Part shown: piece after piece, positions 5,599 through 14,075 of the stretch
Position numbering within the stretch: the first letter of the stretch is position 1
Layout of the letters: every line of letters begins with the position of its first letter
NCBI GenBank assembly: GCA_017991275.1
Contig: JAGNMH010000017.1
Coordinates: 1 to 18,180 of the forward strand
Source of the DNA: Acidobacteriota bacterium
GTDB lineage: Bacteria > Acidobacteriota > Blastocatellia > RBC074
DNA: 18,180 nt
Reading direction: 5' to 3'
Translations under genes and position numbers: made by a program
The notes under the pieces: generated by a model
What the model was told of the DNA's origin: nothing
Seen by the model: only the letters and a program-made list of their open reading frames with translations
Database searches by the model: none

Positions 5599-8500
5599 AT
5601 GTTCAGGTATCTACAAGTGCAACTGTCGGCCAAATTTATGAAAATAGCGACCGTTTCAATGTCGCCATTACTGATGATATTACTGGCGTCAGTGGCATTT
5701 ACTCAGACAGCGACGTCAGGGGCTGTTGTAGGTTTGGTGACAGACAAAAACGGTGCGGTCATCGAGGGCGCTGAAGTTGAACTGTCAAACCCGGCTACAA
5801 ATCAAACGGTTAAAACCAGCACAAACAAGGAGGGGCAATATGTCTTTCCATCAGTGTTGCCCGCCGAATACAGAATTACAGTCGCCAAACCCGGCTTTCG
5901 CAAAGCTACGCTTTCTAATTTCAAAGTTGACGTGGCGAAGTCCTATACTTTTCCAGTGACATTGGAAATCGGGGACGTTCAACAAGTCGTTGAAGTGACG
6001 GCTGCGGCAGGCGTTGAATTACAGACCACAGATTCCACAGTCGGCAATGTCCTTGCGGGCAAGGAAATGCCTCTATTGCCTGCCCTGACTCGCCAAGCCA
6101 ACGATCTGTTACGCATCCAGCCGCTTTCAACACCCGGCGGCGAAGTCGCCGGTTCGCGCAACGACCAGACAACCATCACTCTTGATGGAATTGACATCAC
6201 CAACCAATCCACAGGCGGTCTGGGCACGGTCATTCCCATACCGATTGACAGCATTGAAGAATTCCGCGTTGGCGTGGCAAACCCGAATGCTTCGTTCGGA
6301 CGCGGGGCGGGCGGACAGGCTTCTGTCATTAGCCGGCGCGGAACGAACGATTACCACGGTCTGCTTTTCTGGTATCACCAGAACGACAATTTGAATGCCG
6401 CCACCTGGACGGCCAAACGAACCATCGCGCAGACCGTCACCGACCCGGTGGCGCGCGCTAAACAGCAAGAGCCGGAGTTAAAAGATAATCGCTTCGGCTT
6501 CCGCGTTGGCGGCCCGGTCATTCCGTGGAGCGAACACTGGAAGAAAAAACTCTTTTTCTTTGCCAATTACGAAGGCCGTCGCTTTCCGCGCACAACTCAG
6601 ATTTTGCGCATCGTGCCGAACGACAGCTTGCGGCAAGGCATCCTGCGTTTCCGCGATGCTTCAGGAGCGACCGTTGCCTATGACTTGAAAACATCCACTT
6701 TGTGCGGGCCGAATGGCGACCAGCCTTGCGATCCGCGCGGCATAGGGCTTAGCCCAGTGGTTTCCAATTTGTTCAAAGGATTGCCAGGGGTCAACGACCC
6801 AAGCGCCGGTGACGGATTCAACACCGGAGGTTTTCGCGGCATTGTCACAAATCCGCTGAACAACGACTTTTACAATTCGCGCTTCGATTACAACATCAAC
6901 GAAAAATGGCGTGCCGATTTTGCATTCCGATATTTTGGCGAAGTGGCGACCGGCAGTGGATTGCTGGACATTCGCGGCGGCAACGTCAAAAGCCGCGAAA
7001 CTTTGCCCGCCCGTCAAAATATGATCAGCAGCGGCGTCAGCGGGTTGATTACCAACAACCTGTCCGGCGAATTCCGCTTTGGCTGGGTTCGAACCCGCAC
7101 GGCGCTTGATCGTTTGCGCCCGAATGGTTCGGCTGCGGAACTGGCGCTGGCCGGAACCGAAACGGGGATTTCAGGCGGACAGACTCACGTCGCGCTTGAC
7201 CTTGGAGCACGCGGCGGCGCTCAAAGCATTCTTTCCGAACCGATTGACGTGGACACGCAATTGGCTCGCAAACAATCCAACGACAACAAAAACATTCAAT
7301 GGAACGCCGATTTGAACTGGGTGCGCGGCGGTCACACCTGGCAATTCGGTACGCACGTGCGTTATCTGCCGACGCTACATCGCCGCGACGACAAAGTGCT
7401 GGGTGCGCTGGGAGCTTTGGTGGCGCAGGTGGATTCCGAACTCGGCGCGTTTTCGCTTCCGGTTTCTGTGCGTCCGCCGACTTGTACGGCGACTTTGACC
7501 AAGAACTGTCTGGCGACTGGAGATGTGCAAACCTGGAATCGCACAATGGCTGCCGTGCTGGGCATTGTTGACAACGTCAGCGTGCTGGCAGTCCGCGACG
7601 GAAATTTGAAGCCGCTGCCTTTCGGCGAAACCCTGGAAGCCGATACCAAGCTCTGGGTTCCGGAGTTTTATTGGCAGGACGTTTGGCGCATCAAACCGTC
7701 GCTGACATTCACTTATGGAGTCAATTACGGCTGGCAGACTTCGCCGACAGAACGGCTGGGTCGTCAGAGCGTCCAGATTGACGGTCAGACCTTGCAACTG
7801 CAAACAGCGCGCGAGTTTTTGGCGACTAAACAAGCCATCTCTCGTGAAGGCGGCATTTACAACCCGCCAATCGCTTACCTGCCGATTTCGAATGCCGGTC
7901 GCAGTGTTTTCGATGTTGATTGGAATAATGTTGGGCCACGCGCTGCTGTGTCGTGGAACCCATCGTCGAACACAGGTTTCCTGGGCAAACTGGTCGGTGA
8001 ACGCAAGACAGTTGTGCGCGCTGGTTACAGCCTGGTCTTTGACCGGCAGAACACCGTCCAGAGCGTCATCATTCCGACTTTGGGTGTGGCTTTTGCTCAA
8101 ACCATCAACATCACCACGCCGCTTTGCACGGCATCCGGCGCGGCTGGCTCAGGATGCAATGCGACAAGCACAAATCCGGCGGTGAGCCTGTATCGTGTTG
8201 GCGTTGACGGAAAAATTCCGCTGCCGACCGTGCCGACATTGAACATTCCGGTTTCGCCTTTCTGGGGACGCAATCCGAATGGTTCGCTGACGCTGTTTCC
8301 TGAAACGCTCTCGTTTCAGGTTGATCCTAAAATCAAAGTCGGTGAAAACCATGCGCTCAATCTGACAGTGCAGCGCGAACTGCCCGGCGGCATGATTCTG
8401 GAATTGGGGTTTGCCGGACGTTACGCCAAGAAACTGCCGCAGAGCATGAACCTCGGCCAGGCTCCTTATGAGCATCTGGACAAGGCTTCAGGGCAGACAT

Positions 8501-9585
8501 TTGCGCAGGCTTTCGACGCTGTTGCTCGTCAATTGCGCGGCGGCACTCTGGCCGCCAACGTCACTCCGCAGCCGTGGTTTGAAAATCAATCACCCGGTGG
8601 CACGCGGGTGCTGGCGGCGGCCACCGGCAGCAACTTCATCAACGGAAATATCAACAATATCTTCCTGAACATTGACCAGCGTCGGTTGCAGGCCGGTATT
8701 CAACCGTTCATCAACTACCTGTCGCAGAGCTTCTTTCTGCGTTCCAGCACAGGCAGTTCAAATTACAATGCCGGGTTTATAACCTTGAACAAACGCTTTT
8801 CTCGCGGACTGATGGCGACGGTCAATTACACCTTCGCGCGTTCGTTCGACCAGCTTGGAGCGAACCAGAATTCGGCAAGCACCATGCCGAATAACTTCAA
8901 TCTGAACGCCGAATACGGCCCATCGCCTTTCGACATCACGCATATCGTCAACAGCACGTTCCGTTACGACCTGCCGTTTGGCAAAGGCCGTTTTTTCAAT
9001 ACCGGAAATGTGCTGGATAAAGTTGTCGGCGGCTGGTATTTGTCTGGCATTTACACTGCCCGGAGCGGTGATGCCCTGACCGTCAACCAAGGCGCTGGCG
9101 TCTGGGGCGGAAGCCTTTTCCTGGGTTTCACCTCCGGCGCGATTCCGACCACTGATCCGACGGCCTTTGGCAACGAAGTCAACACCGGCATCAAAGGTTC
9201 GAATAACATCGGCACCAACGGCGACCCGGCCAATCGAGGCACTGCTCTTAACCTGTTCAGCAATCCGGAATCGGTCTTCAACAGTTTCCGCCGCGTCGAA
9301 CTTAGCCGCGACGGACGCGCTGGCAGAGCCAATCCTTTGCGTGGCCCATCGCGTTGGAACGTTGACCTGTCGCTGGGTAAACAGACAACGATCAAGGAAA
9401 GTCTCAAGGTCACTTTCCTGGCCGACTTCTTTAATGCCTTCAACAATGTGATCTTTGCCAACCCGTCGCTTGATCTGAATAACTCGCGCGCCTTCGGCGT
9501 GTTGACGACGCAGTTCATTGCGCCGGAACGGGCAGGCACGGCGGGCAGTCGCTGGATCCAACTTGGTTTGCGAATAGAGTTCTAA
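5599..9585 (+). CDS. Oar-like TonB-dependent receptor with carboxypeptidase-regulatory domain
   Basis: 1,328 residues. AGGAGG eight bases before the ATG at 5599 fixes the start; a second Met at codon 14 lacks such a site. Residues 1-36 form a signal peptide. About 43-124 is a CarboxypepD_reg-like beta sandwich (GLVTDKNGAVIEGAEVEL, then EGQYVFPSVLPAEYRITV). About 140-250 is the plug, with ITLDGIDITN (193-202) and SFGRGAGGQASVISRRGTN (232-250). The rest is a long run of amphipathic strands forming an outer-membrane barrel, ending in the aromatic terminus RWIQLGLRIEF expected for BAM-assembled barrels. Length and layout match the large Oar/TonB receptors that are abundant in Acidobacteriota and Bacteroidota. 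No obvious TonB box was identified. Substrate is unknown; no SusD, hydrolase or siderophore gene lies next to it. It is probably transcribed alone, as a strong terminator follows 26 bp after the stop. Confidence 0.93.
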   Translation: MFRYLQVQLSAKFMKIATVSMSPLLMILLASVAFTQTATSGAVVGLVTDKNGAVIEGAEVELSNPATNQTVKTSTNKEGQYVFPSVLPAEYRITVAKPGFRKATLSNFKVDVAKSYTFPVTLEIGDVQQVVEVTAAAGVELQTTDSTVGNVLAGKEMPLLPALTRQANDLLRIQPLSTPGGEVAGSRNDQTTITLDGIDITNQSTGGLGTVIPIPIDSIEEFRVGVANPNASFGRGAGGQASVISRRGTNDYHGLLFWYHQNDNLNAATWTAKRTIAQTVTDPVARAKQQEPELKDNRFGFRVGGPVIPWSEHWKKKLFFFANYEGRRFPRTTQILRIVPNDSLRQGILRFRDASGATVAYDLKTSTLCGPNGDQPCDPRGIGLSPVVSNLFKGLPGVNDPSAGDGFNTGGFRGIVTNPLNNDFYNSRFDYNINEKWRADFAFRYFGEVATGSGLLDIRGGNVKSRETLPARQNMISSGVSGLITNNLSGEFRFGWVRTRTALDRLRPNGSAAELALAGTETGISGGQTHVALDLGARGGAQSILSEPIDVDTQLARKQSNDNKNIQWNADLNWVRGGHTWQFGTHVRYLPTLHRRDDKVLGALGALVAQVDSELGAFSLPVSVRPPTCTATLTKNCLATGDVQTWNRTMAAVLGIVDNVSVLAVRDGNLKPLPFGETLEADTKLWVPEFYWQDVWRIKPSLTFTYGVNYGWQTSPTERLGRQSVQIDGQTLQLQTAREFLATKQAISREGGIYNPPIAYLPISNAGRSVFDVDWNNVGPRAAVSWNPSSNTGFLGKLVGERKTVVRAGYSLVFDRQNTVQSVIIPTLGVAFAQTINITTPLCTASGAAGSGCNATSTNPAVSLYRVGVDGKIPLPTVPTLNIPVSPFWGRNPNGSLTLFPETLSFQVDPKIKVGENHALNLTVQRELPGGMILELGFAGRYAKKLPQSMNLGQAPYEHLDKASGQTFAQAFDAVARQLRGGTLAANVTPQPWFENQSPGGTRVLAAATGSNFINGNINNIFLNIDQRRLQAGIQPFINYLSQSFFLRSSTGSSNYNAGFITLNKRFSRGLMATVNYTFARSFDQLGANQNSASTMPNNFNLNAEYGPSPFDITHIVNSTFRYDLPFGKGRFFNTGNVLDKVVGGWYLSGIYTARSGDALTVNQGAGVWGGSLFLGFTSGAIPTTDPTAFGNEVNTGIKGSNNIGTNGDPANRGTALNLFSNPESVFNSFRRVELSRDGRAGRANPLRGPSRWNVDLSLGKQTTIKESLKVTFLADFFNAFNNVIFANPSLDLNNSRAFGVLTTQFIAPERAGTAGSRWIQLGLRIEF

Positions 9586-9610
9586 AGCCTCGTTCGCAAC
9601 TTAACACCAT

Positions 9611-9666
9611 AAGCGCGCGGGCAAGGAAAAGTTGATTTTTCACTGTCCGCGCGCTTTGACTTTTTG
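9611..9666 (+). terminator. Rho-independent terminator after the receptor gene
   Basis: AAGCGCGCGGGCA (9611-9623) pairs with TGTCCGCGCGCTT (9644-9656) in a 13-bp stem with one G-U pair. Inside the loop a second short stem, GAAAA with TTTTC, can form. A T-rich run with five consecutive T follows within a few bases (9661-9665). It starts 26 bp after the receptor stop. Confidence 0.85.
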
Positions 9667-10018
9667 TAAGCAGAAGACCTTGATCTTCAGCGCTGTATTT
9701 TAGGTTGACCGTTGTATGGCATCTGCTTAGACTGTGCGCCGTCGAGAAGCAAGGCGCTGTTTTTCGACATTCAAACTCGACAAGATTTAGTTCAGTTTTA
9801 AGTTCAATCAACGCTCACAGCAAAATGGTGCCTGGGTGAGAATGATTTGTTGTGACAAGCGTCTGAACGTTATCCCATCTCCCCTTCGGCCCCTGGTTAA
9901 GACACGATTTGGTTCGTGCCTCTTCTTGCTTTGCAGCATCCCATTTCATTGTTGGCCAATTCATTAGCGAGCTGAACAGCCGCTGAACTTTGCCTCCCCG
10001 TAAGGCTTAAATATCCGA
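9667..10018. other. Intergenic stretch without a recognisable gene (352 bp)
   Basis: Between the receptor terminator and the direct-repeat-flanked element. I see only weak dyads: GTCGAG with CTCGAC about 29 bases apart (near 9738-9779), and a short GCGCC/GGCGC pair. No frame on either strand has a plausible start, ribosome site and composition. A 98-codon minus-strand frame overlaps the receptor's 3' end and is rejected. Confidence 0.5.
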
Positions 10019-10182
10019 TTCAACTAATTGAAGACTGTGCAAATTAAAATCTCACGCAAAGCCGCGAAGACGCAAAGAGATTGAAAAAGGAAGCGGTTGC
10101 CCGTTTTCTTTTACCTTCTTTGCGACTTTGCGCGAACTGATTGATTCCATTGAAGATCAATTTGCACACCCTTCAACTAATT
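10019..10182. mobile_element. MITE/REP-like palindromic element with 11-bp direct repeats
   Basis: TTCAACTAATT occurs at 10019-10029 and again at 10172-10182, like a target-site duplication. Between them, 142 bp form an imperfect palindrome. Outer arms are TGTGCAAATT (10036-10045) and AATTTGCACA (10159-10168). Inner arms are CGCAAAGCCGCGAAGA (10055-10070) and TCTTTGCGACTTTGCG (10117-10132), matching at 14 of 16 positions. The GCAAAG-rich arms resemble a motif I recall as common in intergenic repeats of many bacteria. There is no coding capacity, so any mobility would depend on an enzyme elsewhere. The right end lies 54 bp before the surface-protein gene. Confidence 0.6.
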
Positions 10183-10222
10183 ACCCCGGTCACGTCGCCA
10201 AAGTCGGCGCAATGATTGAGTA

Positions 10223-10229
10223 AAGGAAG
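10223..10229 (+). promoter_or_regulatory. Ribosome binding site deciding the surface-protein start
   Basis: AAGGAAG sits 7 nt before the ATG at 10237. The frame also opens at a TTG at 10216, but that codon has no purine-rich site upstream, so 10237 is preferred. Confidence 0.75.
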
Positions 10230-10236
10230 ATTGATT

Positions 10237-13200
10237 ATGCAATTCACAGCGCGGAATGGGTTCTCTCGGTTTTTGTCAGGCTCTTTGACAGGTCGCCAGT
10301 CGGTGCGATGGGCGGCTTTCTCGCTGGCAATTTGTGTTTTGGCTTTGGCTGGATCGCATTGGTTCAGATCGGGGCAAGCGGCTGCGGGGACAATCACGGG
10401 AACGGTCTTTCAGGATTTCAACTCCGACGGCGCAAGAGATGTTGCCAAAACAATTGGCAGCGGAGGTTCAGGCAACACGGCTCTGGCCAATGATCGAGGC
10501 ATTGCCGGAGTCACAGTCACTGCTTACGATTCGTCGAATGCGGTTGCCGGAACCGCAACGACGGGCGCTGACGGCAATTACTCGCTCAACGCTGCTGGCA
10601 ACGCCCCTTACCGAATCGAATTCACCGCCATCCCGTCGGGCTTTCAGCCAGGCCCAGCCGGAGCGGATTCAAAAACCACGGTTCAATTTATTGCGGACAA
10701 CAACGCTTCAAACGTTAGTTTGGGCTTGGTGATTCCGGCGGAGTTCTGCCAGGACAATCCCACGCTGGTGACAGGTTGTTATGTCGGCGGAGATCAAAAC
10801 AGCGATTCGCCCGTGCTGGTTTCGTTTCCGTATTCCGCCGGTTCGAATCGTGACACAGGCGGCTCTCCGTTCACCGATTTCGATCAACCCGCTCACGGCA
10901 ACCTGACTCCAGCCAGACAAATCGGCACGACCTGGGGACTGGCTTACGCGCGTTCGGCCAAACAAATTTACGCAGCAGCTTTTATGAAACGGCATACGGG
11001 GTTCGGCCCTGGCGGAACTGGCGCGATTTATCAGGTCAATCCGACAAACGGAGCAGCGACGGTTTATGCCGATTTGAACTCGATATTTGGCGCTGGCACG
11101 GCTGGCGCAAATGCTCACGACATAAACGATTTCGACCGCGATAACGGCAACTCCGGGTGGGATGCAGTCGGCAAAACCTCGCTTGGCGGAATGGCCGTAT
11201 CTGATGACGACAAAAAGCTTTACGTCATGAATTTGGCTGACCGCCAACTTTACGAATTGCCGCTGGATAACACTCCCGCCATCGCTACAGTTCGCCGCCA
11301 ACCGGTTCCTTTGAACCCGCCAGGCTGCCCCACCGCGTCTGACGTCAGGCCTTTTGCCGTGGTAGCGGAGGGCGGCAAGATTTACGTCGGGATGGTTTGT
11401 TCCGCCGAAAGCACCATCACGCCAGCCGCGCCGGATGGCGACATGACCAAAACTCAAGCTTACGTTTATTCGGTTGATCCAGTGACGTTGAACTTCAGCT
11501 CTTCGCCGGTTTTCCAGATGCCGCTGAATTATCCGCGCCGGTGCGCAGACAATTCGCAGCTTGGAGCGGCAAGTTGTTTTTCGGCTGCGTGGCGAGTCTG
11601 GACACCGGTTTTTCGCAACATAGGGAATGGCGTGGGCGTCGGAGTCGCCAACTTGGCGCGCGGAATTTATCCGCAACCTATGCTGACTGATCTGGCTTTT
11701 GAAAACGGCAACCTGATTCTTGGTTTCCGTGACCGTGCCGGTGATCAATTCGGCAACGCCACGCTGGACAATCCCGCTGAAGCTCTTGTGCGTTATTACG
11801 GCGTCAGTGCCGGTGACACCTTGAAAGCCTGCGGAAACGTAACATCCGGTTGGACACTGGAAAATAACGGGCGCTGTGGTGGAGCAGGAGCGGCTCCGCA
11901 AAATTCCGGCGAAGGCCCTGGCAGCGCAGAGTTTTATTTCCGAGACGAATCAGCGCCGTTCACAGACGAAATCTTTCTGGGTGGGATGGTTCAAATCGCC
12001 GGTCACCCCGACGTGGTCATCAATTCGTTTGACCCGATTCCGCTCTTCGATTTCGACAATCTGTTTGACGGAGGGCCGCGCTGGCTTCGCAACAATGCCG
12101 GAACTCTGGCAAAGACTTATCGCATTTATAACGGCAATCTTGGTTTGCAAGGGCCGTTCGGCAAAGCCAACGGTTTAAGCGACATCGTTCCGCTGTGCGA
12201 TGCGGCTCCGATTGAAATAGGTAACCGCATTTGGCAGGACATCAACGGCAACGGCATTCAGGACGCAGGCGAGCCGGGTCTGACCGGAGTTCGTGTTCGA
12301 TTGTTGAAGAACGGAATTCAGGTCGGCGAAACCACCACGAATTCCAGCGGAGAGTTTTACTTCAACGATTCAAATGTCAGCACGCGCGTGTTGCCCAACA
12401 TGACTTACGACATTGCTGTTGATAAAAATCAGGCTGCGCTGAACGGCTTCACGCTGACGGCAGAAAATAAGGACAGCAGCCAAAACGGTGACAGCCGGGA
12501 TTCCGACGCTGTAATTTCAGGCAATGACGCCGCCATTCGACTGACAACCGGCGGAGCGGGCGCGTCCAATCACACTTTTGATATGGGTTTTGTTCCTCCG
12601 GGCGGAGCGATCACCATCGCTTGTCCTCCGAATGTGACCGCGACCATTACGGTGGTCGGCGCGACTTCGACAGTGGTCAATTACCCGACGCCGACGACAA
12701 CCGGCGGAGTGACCAGCGTAACTTGCACGCCGCCATCGGGTTCGACTTTCCCGGTCGGAGTGACTACGGTTTCCTGTGTGGCCAGCAATGCGGTCGGCTT
12801 CGTGACCTGCAGTTTCACTGTGACCGTTGTTCAACCTCCGACAATCACGTGTCCGATAAACATGACCGTCACGGCGACGACTTCAACGGGCGGAGTCGTG
12901 ACTTATCCGACTCCGACGGCAACCAATGGAGCGACTGTAACCTGCACTCCGCCATCGGGTTCGACCTTCCCGCTTGGAGTGACGACGGTGACTTGCACGG
13001 CGACGAATTCGGCAGGCTCGACTTCGTGCCAATTCACGGTGACGCTGGTTCAACAGCCAACGATCACTTGTCCGATAAACATGACCGTCACTGCGACGAC
13101 TTCAACGGGCGGAGTCGTGACTTATCCGACTCCGACGGCAACCAATGGAGCGACTGTAACCTGCACTCCGCCATCGGGTTCGACCTTCCCGCTTGGAGTG

Positions 13201-13992
13201 ACGACGGTGACTTGCACGGCTACGAACTCGGCAGGCTCGGCTTCATGCCAATTTACGGTGACTGTGACTCCGCAGGTTCAACCTCCGACGATCACTTGCC
13301 CGATAAACATGACAGTGACGGCGACGACTTCAACGGGCGGAGTCGTGACTTATCCAACTCCGACGGCAACCAACGGAGCGACCGTAACCTGCACTCCGCC
13401 ATCGGGTTCGACCTTCCCGGTTGGAGTAACGACAGTGACTTGCACGGCGACGAATTCGGCAGGCTCGGCTTCGTGCAGTTTTACGGTCACATTGACAGCG
13501 ATGGCGGCGAAGTCCAACAAATGCGACACGATCTGTTTTCGTTCGCCGCAGTATTATCTGCTGAACCTGAGCAGTTTGCCGGGCGGAACGGTTTTGATTG
13601 CAGGCGCAAACAACAATCAGCCGATCAGCACCAGCAACCGAACTCAGATTGCGCTGGCGTTGCGAGGCAATTCGACAGGTTTCGGGCTGACGGCTGCGCA
13701 ACGATTCAATCAGGAATTCGTCGCAGCTCAGTTGAGCGTCAACTCCGCCGGTGGTGACGGTTCGCCTGTCGCCTATAATGCGCTCTGGAGTATGTTGAGT
13801 TGTTACAACGTCAACTTCGCATCGGTCAGCCTGAGCAATGGCGTGACGCTTAGCCCGGCTTCAATGCTTAACGATTTGTTCGAACAGGCGCAATTGACGA
13901 TTCGCCAAAACCGCCCGGCTGATATGGACAAAATCGCGGCAATCTTTGACCTGCTCAATGGCAATGACCCGCTTGGCCGCTGCGGCAGGTAA
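10237..13992 (+). CDS. Large secreted surface protein: SdrD-B-like domains, propeller-like core, four HYR repeats
   Basis: 1,251 residues from the ATG supported by AAGGAAG. An N-terminal basic region and hydrophobic run (AAFSLAICVLALAGSHW) form a long signal peptide ending near residue 50. About 51-165 is an SdrD-B-like/Cna-B-like sandwich (GTVFQDFNSDG). About 170-640 is a beta-rich, propeller-like region with repeated Gly-Tyr/Val strands (GLAYARSAKQIYAAAF, GGMAVSDDDKKLYVMN, KIYVGMVCS). About 659-787 is a second SdrD-B-like domain (IGNRIWQDINGNGIQDAGEPG) with Asp-rich, probably calcium-binding turns. Four HYR domains start at residues 793, 869, 942 and 1018. Residues 1089-1251 are a C-terminal region (CDTICFRSPQYYLLNL at its start) that I cannot name. 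HYR domains mediate adhesion-like contacts outside the cell. No LPXTG motif or typical sorting tail is visible. It is probably an outer-surface or secreted adhesin; the true ligand is unknown. Confidence 0.87.
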   Translation: MQFTARNGFSRFLSGSLTGRQSVRWAAFSLAICVLALAGSHWFRSGQAAAGTITGTVFQDFNSDGARDVAKTIGSGGSGNTALANDRGIAGVTVTAYDSSNAVAGTATTGADGNYSLNAAGNAPYRIEFTAIPSGFQPGPAGADSKTTVQFIADNNASNVSLGLVIPAEFCQDNPTLVTGCYVGGDQNSDSPVLVSFPYSAGSNRDTGGSPFTDFDQPAHGNLTPARQIGTTWGLAYARSAKQIYAAAFMKRHTGFGPGGTGAIYQVNPTNGAATVYADLNSIFGAGTAGANAHDINDFDRDNGNSGWDAVGKTSLGGMAVSDDDKKLYVMNLADRQLYELPLDNTPAIATVRRQPVPLNPPGCPTASDVRPFAVVAEGGKIYVGMVCSAESTITPAAPDGDMTKTQAYVYSVDPVTLNFSSSPVFQMPLNYPRRCADNSQLGAASCFSAAWRVWTPVFRNIGNGVGVGVANLARGIYPQPMLTDLAFENGNLILGFRDRAGDQFGNATLDNPAEALVRYYGVSAGDTLKACGNVTSGWTLENNGRCGGAGAAPQNSGEGPGSAEFYFRDESAPFTDEIFLGGMVQIAGHPDVVINSFDPIPLFDFDNLFDGGPRWLRNNAGTLAKTYRIYNGNLGLQGPFGKANGLSDIVPLCDAAPIEIGNRIWQDINGNGIQDAGEPGLTGVRVRLLKNGIQVGETTTNSSGEFYFNDSNVSTRVLPNMTYDIAVDKNQAALNGFTLTAENKDSSQNGDSRDSDAVISGNDAAIRLTTGGAGASNHTFDMGFVPPGGAITIACPPNVTATITVVGATSTVVNYPTPTTTGGVTSVTCTPPSGSTFPVGVTTVSCVASNAVGFVTCSFTVTVVQPPTITCPINMTVTATTSTGGVVTYPTPTATNGATVTCTPPSGSTFPLGVTTVTCTATNSAGSTSCQFTVTLVQQPTITCPINMTVTATTSTGGVVTYPTPTATNGATVTCTPPSGSTFPLGVTTVTCTATNSAGSASCQFTVTVTPQVQPPTITCPINMTVTATTSTGGVVTYPTPTATNGATVTCTPPSGSTFPVGVTTVTCTATNSAGSASCSFTVTLTAMAAKSNKCDTICFRSPQYYLLNLSSLPGGTVLIAGANNNQPISTSNRTQIALALRGNSTGFGLTAAQRFNQEFVAAQLSVNSAGGDGSPVAYNALWSMLSCYNVNFASVSLSNGVTLSPASMLNDLFEQAQLTIRQNRPADMDKIAAIFDLLNGNDPLGRCGR
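12613..13500 (+). repeat. Four tandem HYR-coding repeats, copies 2-4 almost identical
   Basis: Units start at 12613, 12841, 13060 and 13288, spaced 228, 219 and 228 bp (76, 73 and 76 residues). Each encodes the pattern TI(A/T)CP, YPTPT, CTPPSGSTFP, GVTTV(S/T)C, then a C-x-FTVT end. The first copy is clearly diverged. The 128 bp at 12874-13001 are identical to 13093-13220, and the fourth copy differs only at scattered positions. Length differences fall in the linkers between units (VQQP versus VTPQVQPP). The array is in frame throughout. Confidence 0.9.
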
Positions 13993-14007
13993 AATCGAAT
14001 AAAAACC

Positions 14008-14063
14008 GACAGGGTTTACTGGGTTTACGGTCATCTTGTGAACCCCGTAAATCCTGTCTTTTT
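14008..14063 (+). terminator. Repeat-derived terminator hairpin after the surface-protein gene
   Basis: GACAGGGTTTACTGGGTTTAC (14008-14028) pairs with 14038-14058 through 21 positions, 18 Watson-Crick, two G-U and one mismatch, around a 9-base loop. TTTTT follows at 14059-14063, and an A run precedes the stem (14000-14005), so it could act on both strands. Each arm contains two tandem copies of a GGGTTTAC-like unit, a pattern I associate with interspersed bacterial hairpin repeats. It begins 16 bp after the surface-protein stop and ends 13 bp before the next start codon. Confidence 0.7.
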
Positions 14064-14075
14064 CTGACCCCAACA

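Noticed and set aside
5388..5633. Minus-strand 81-codon frame in the divergent gap
   Set aside because: It overlaps the first 35 bases of the receptor gene and the receptor's ribosome site, lacks its own ribosome site and has no recognisable motif. A real short protein cannot be fully excluded.
7375..8100. Long minus-strand frames inside the receptor gene (also 8758-9561)
   Set aside because: They are antisense to well-conserved barrel sequence and show the biased, low-hydrophobicity composition of shadow frames.
9515..9811. Minus-strand 98-codon frame across the receptor 3' end
   Set aside because: It runs through the strong receptor terminator and has no ribosome site or domain features.
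10216..10236. TTG start for the surface-protein gene
   Set aside because: No ribosome site lies upstream of it, while the ATG at 10237 has AAGGAAG at good spacing.
10708..11901. Minus-strand 397-codon frame inside the surface-protein gene
   Set aside because: It is antisense to the propeller-like region, Arg/Ser-rich, with no domain pattern; a by-product of codon bias.
12841..13500. Possible CRISPR-like array
   Set aside because: The units are 219-228 bp, nearly contiguous and in frame, with no short unique spacers; they encode protein domains.
12621..13757. Plus-strand 378-codon frame over the HYR repeats
   Set aside because: It is the +1-shifted reading of the tandem repeats; periodic sequence keeps the alternative frame open. 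The HYR frame has the known cysteine and FTVT pattern.
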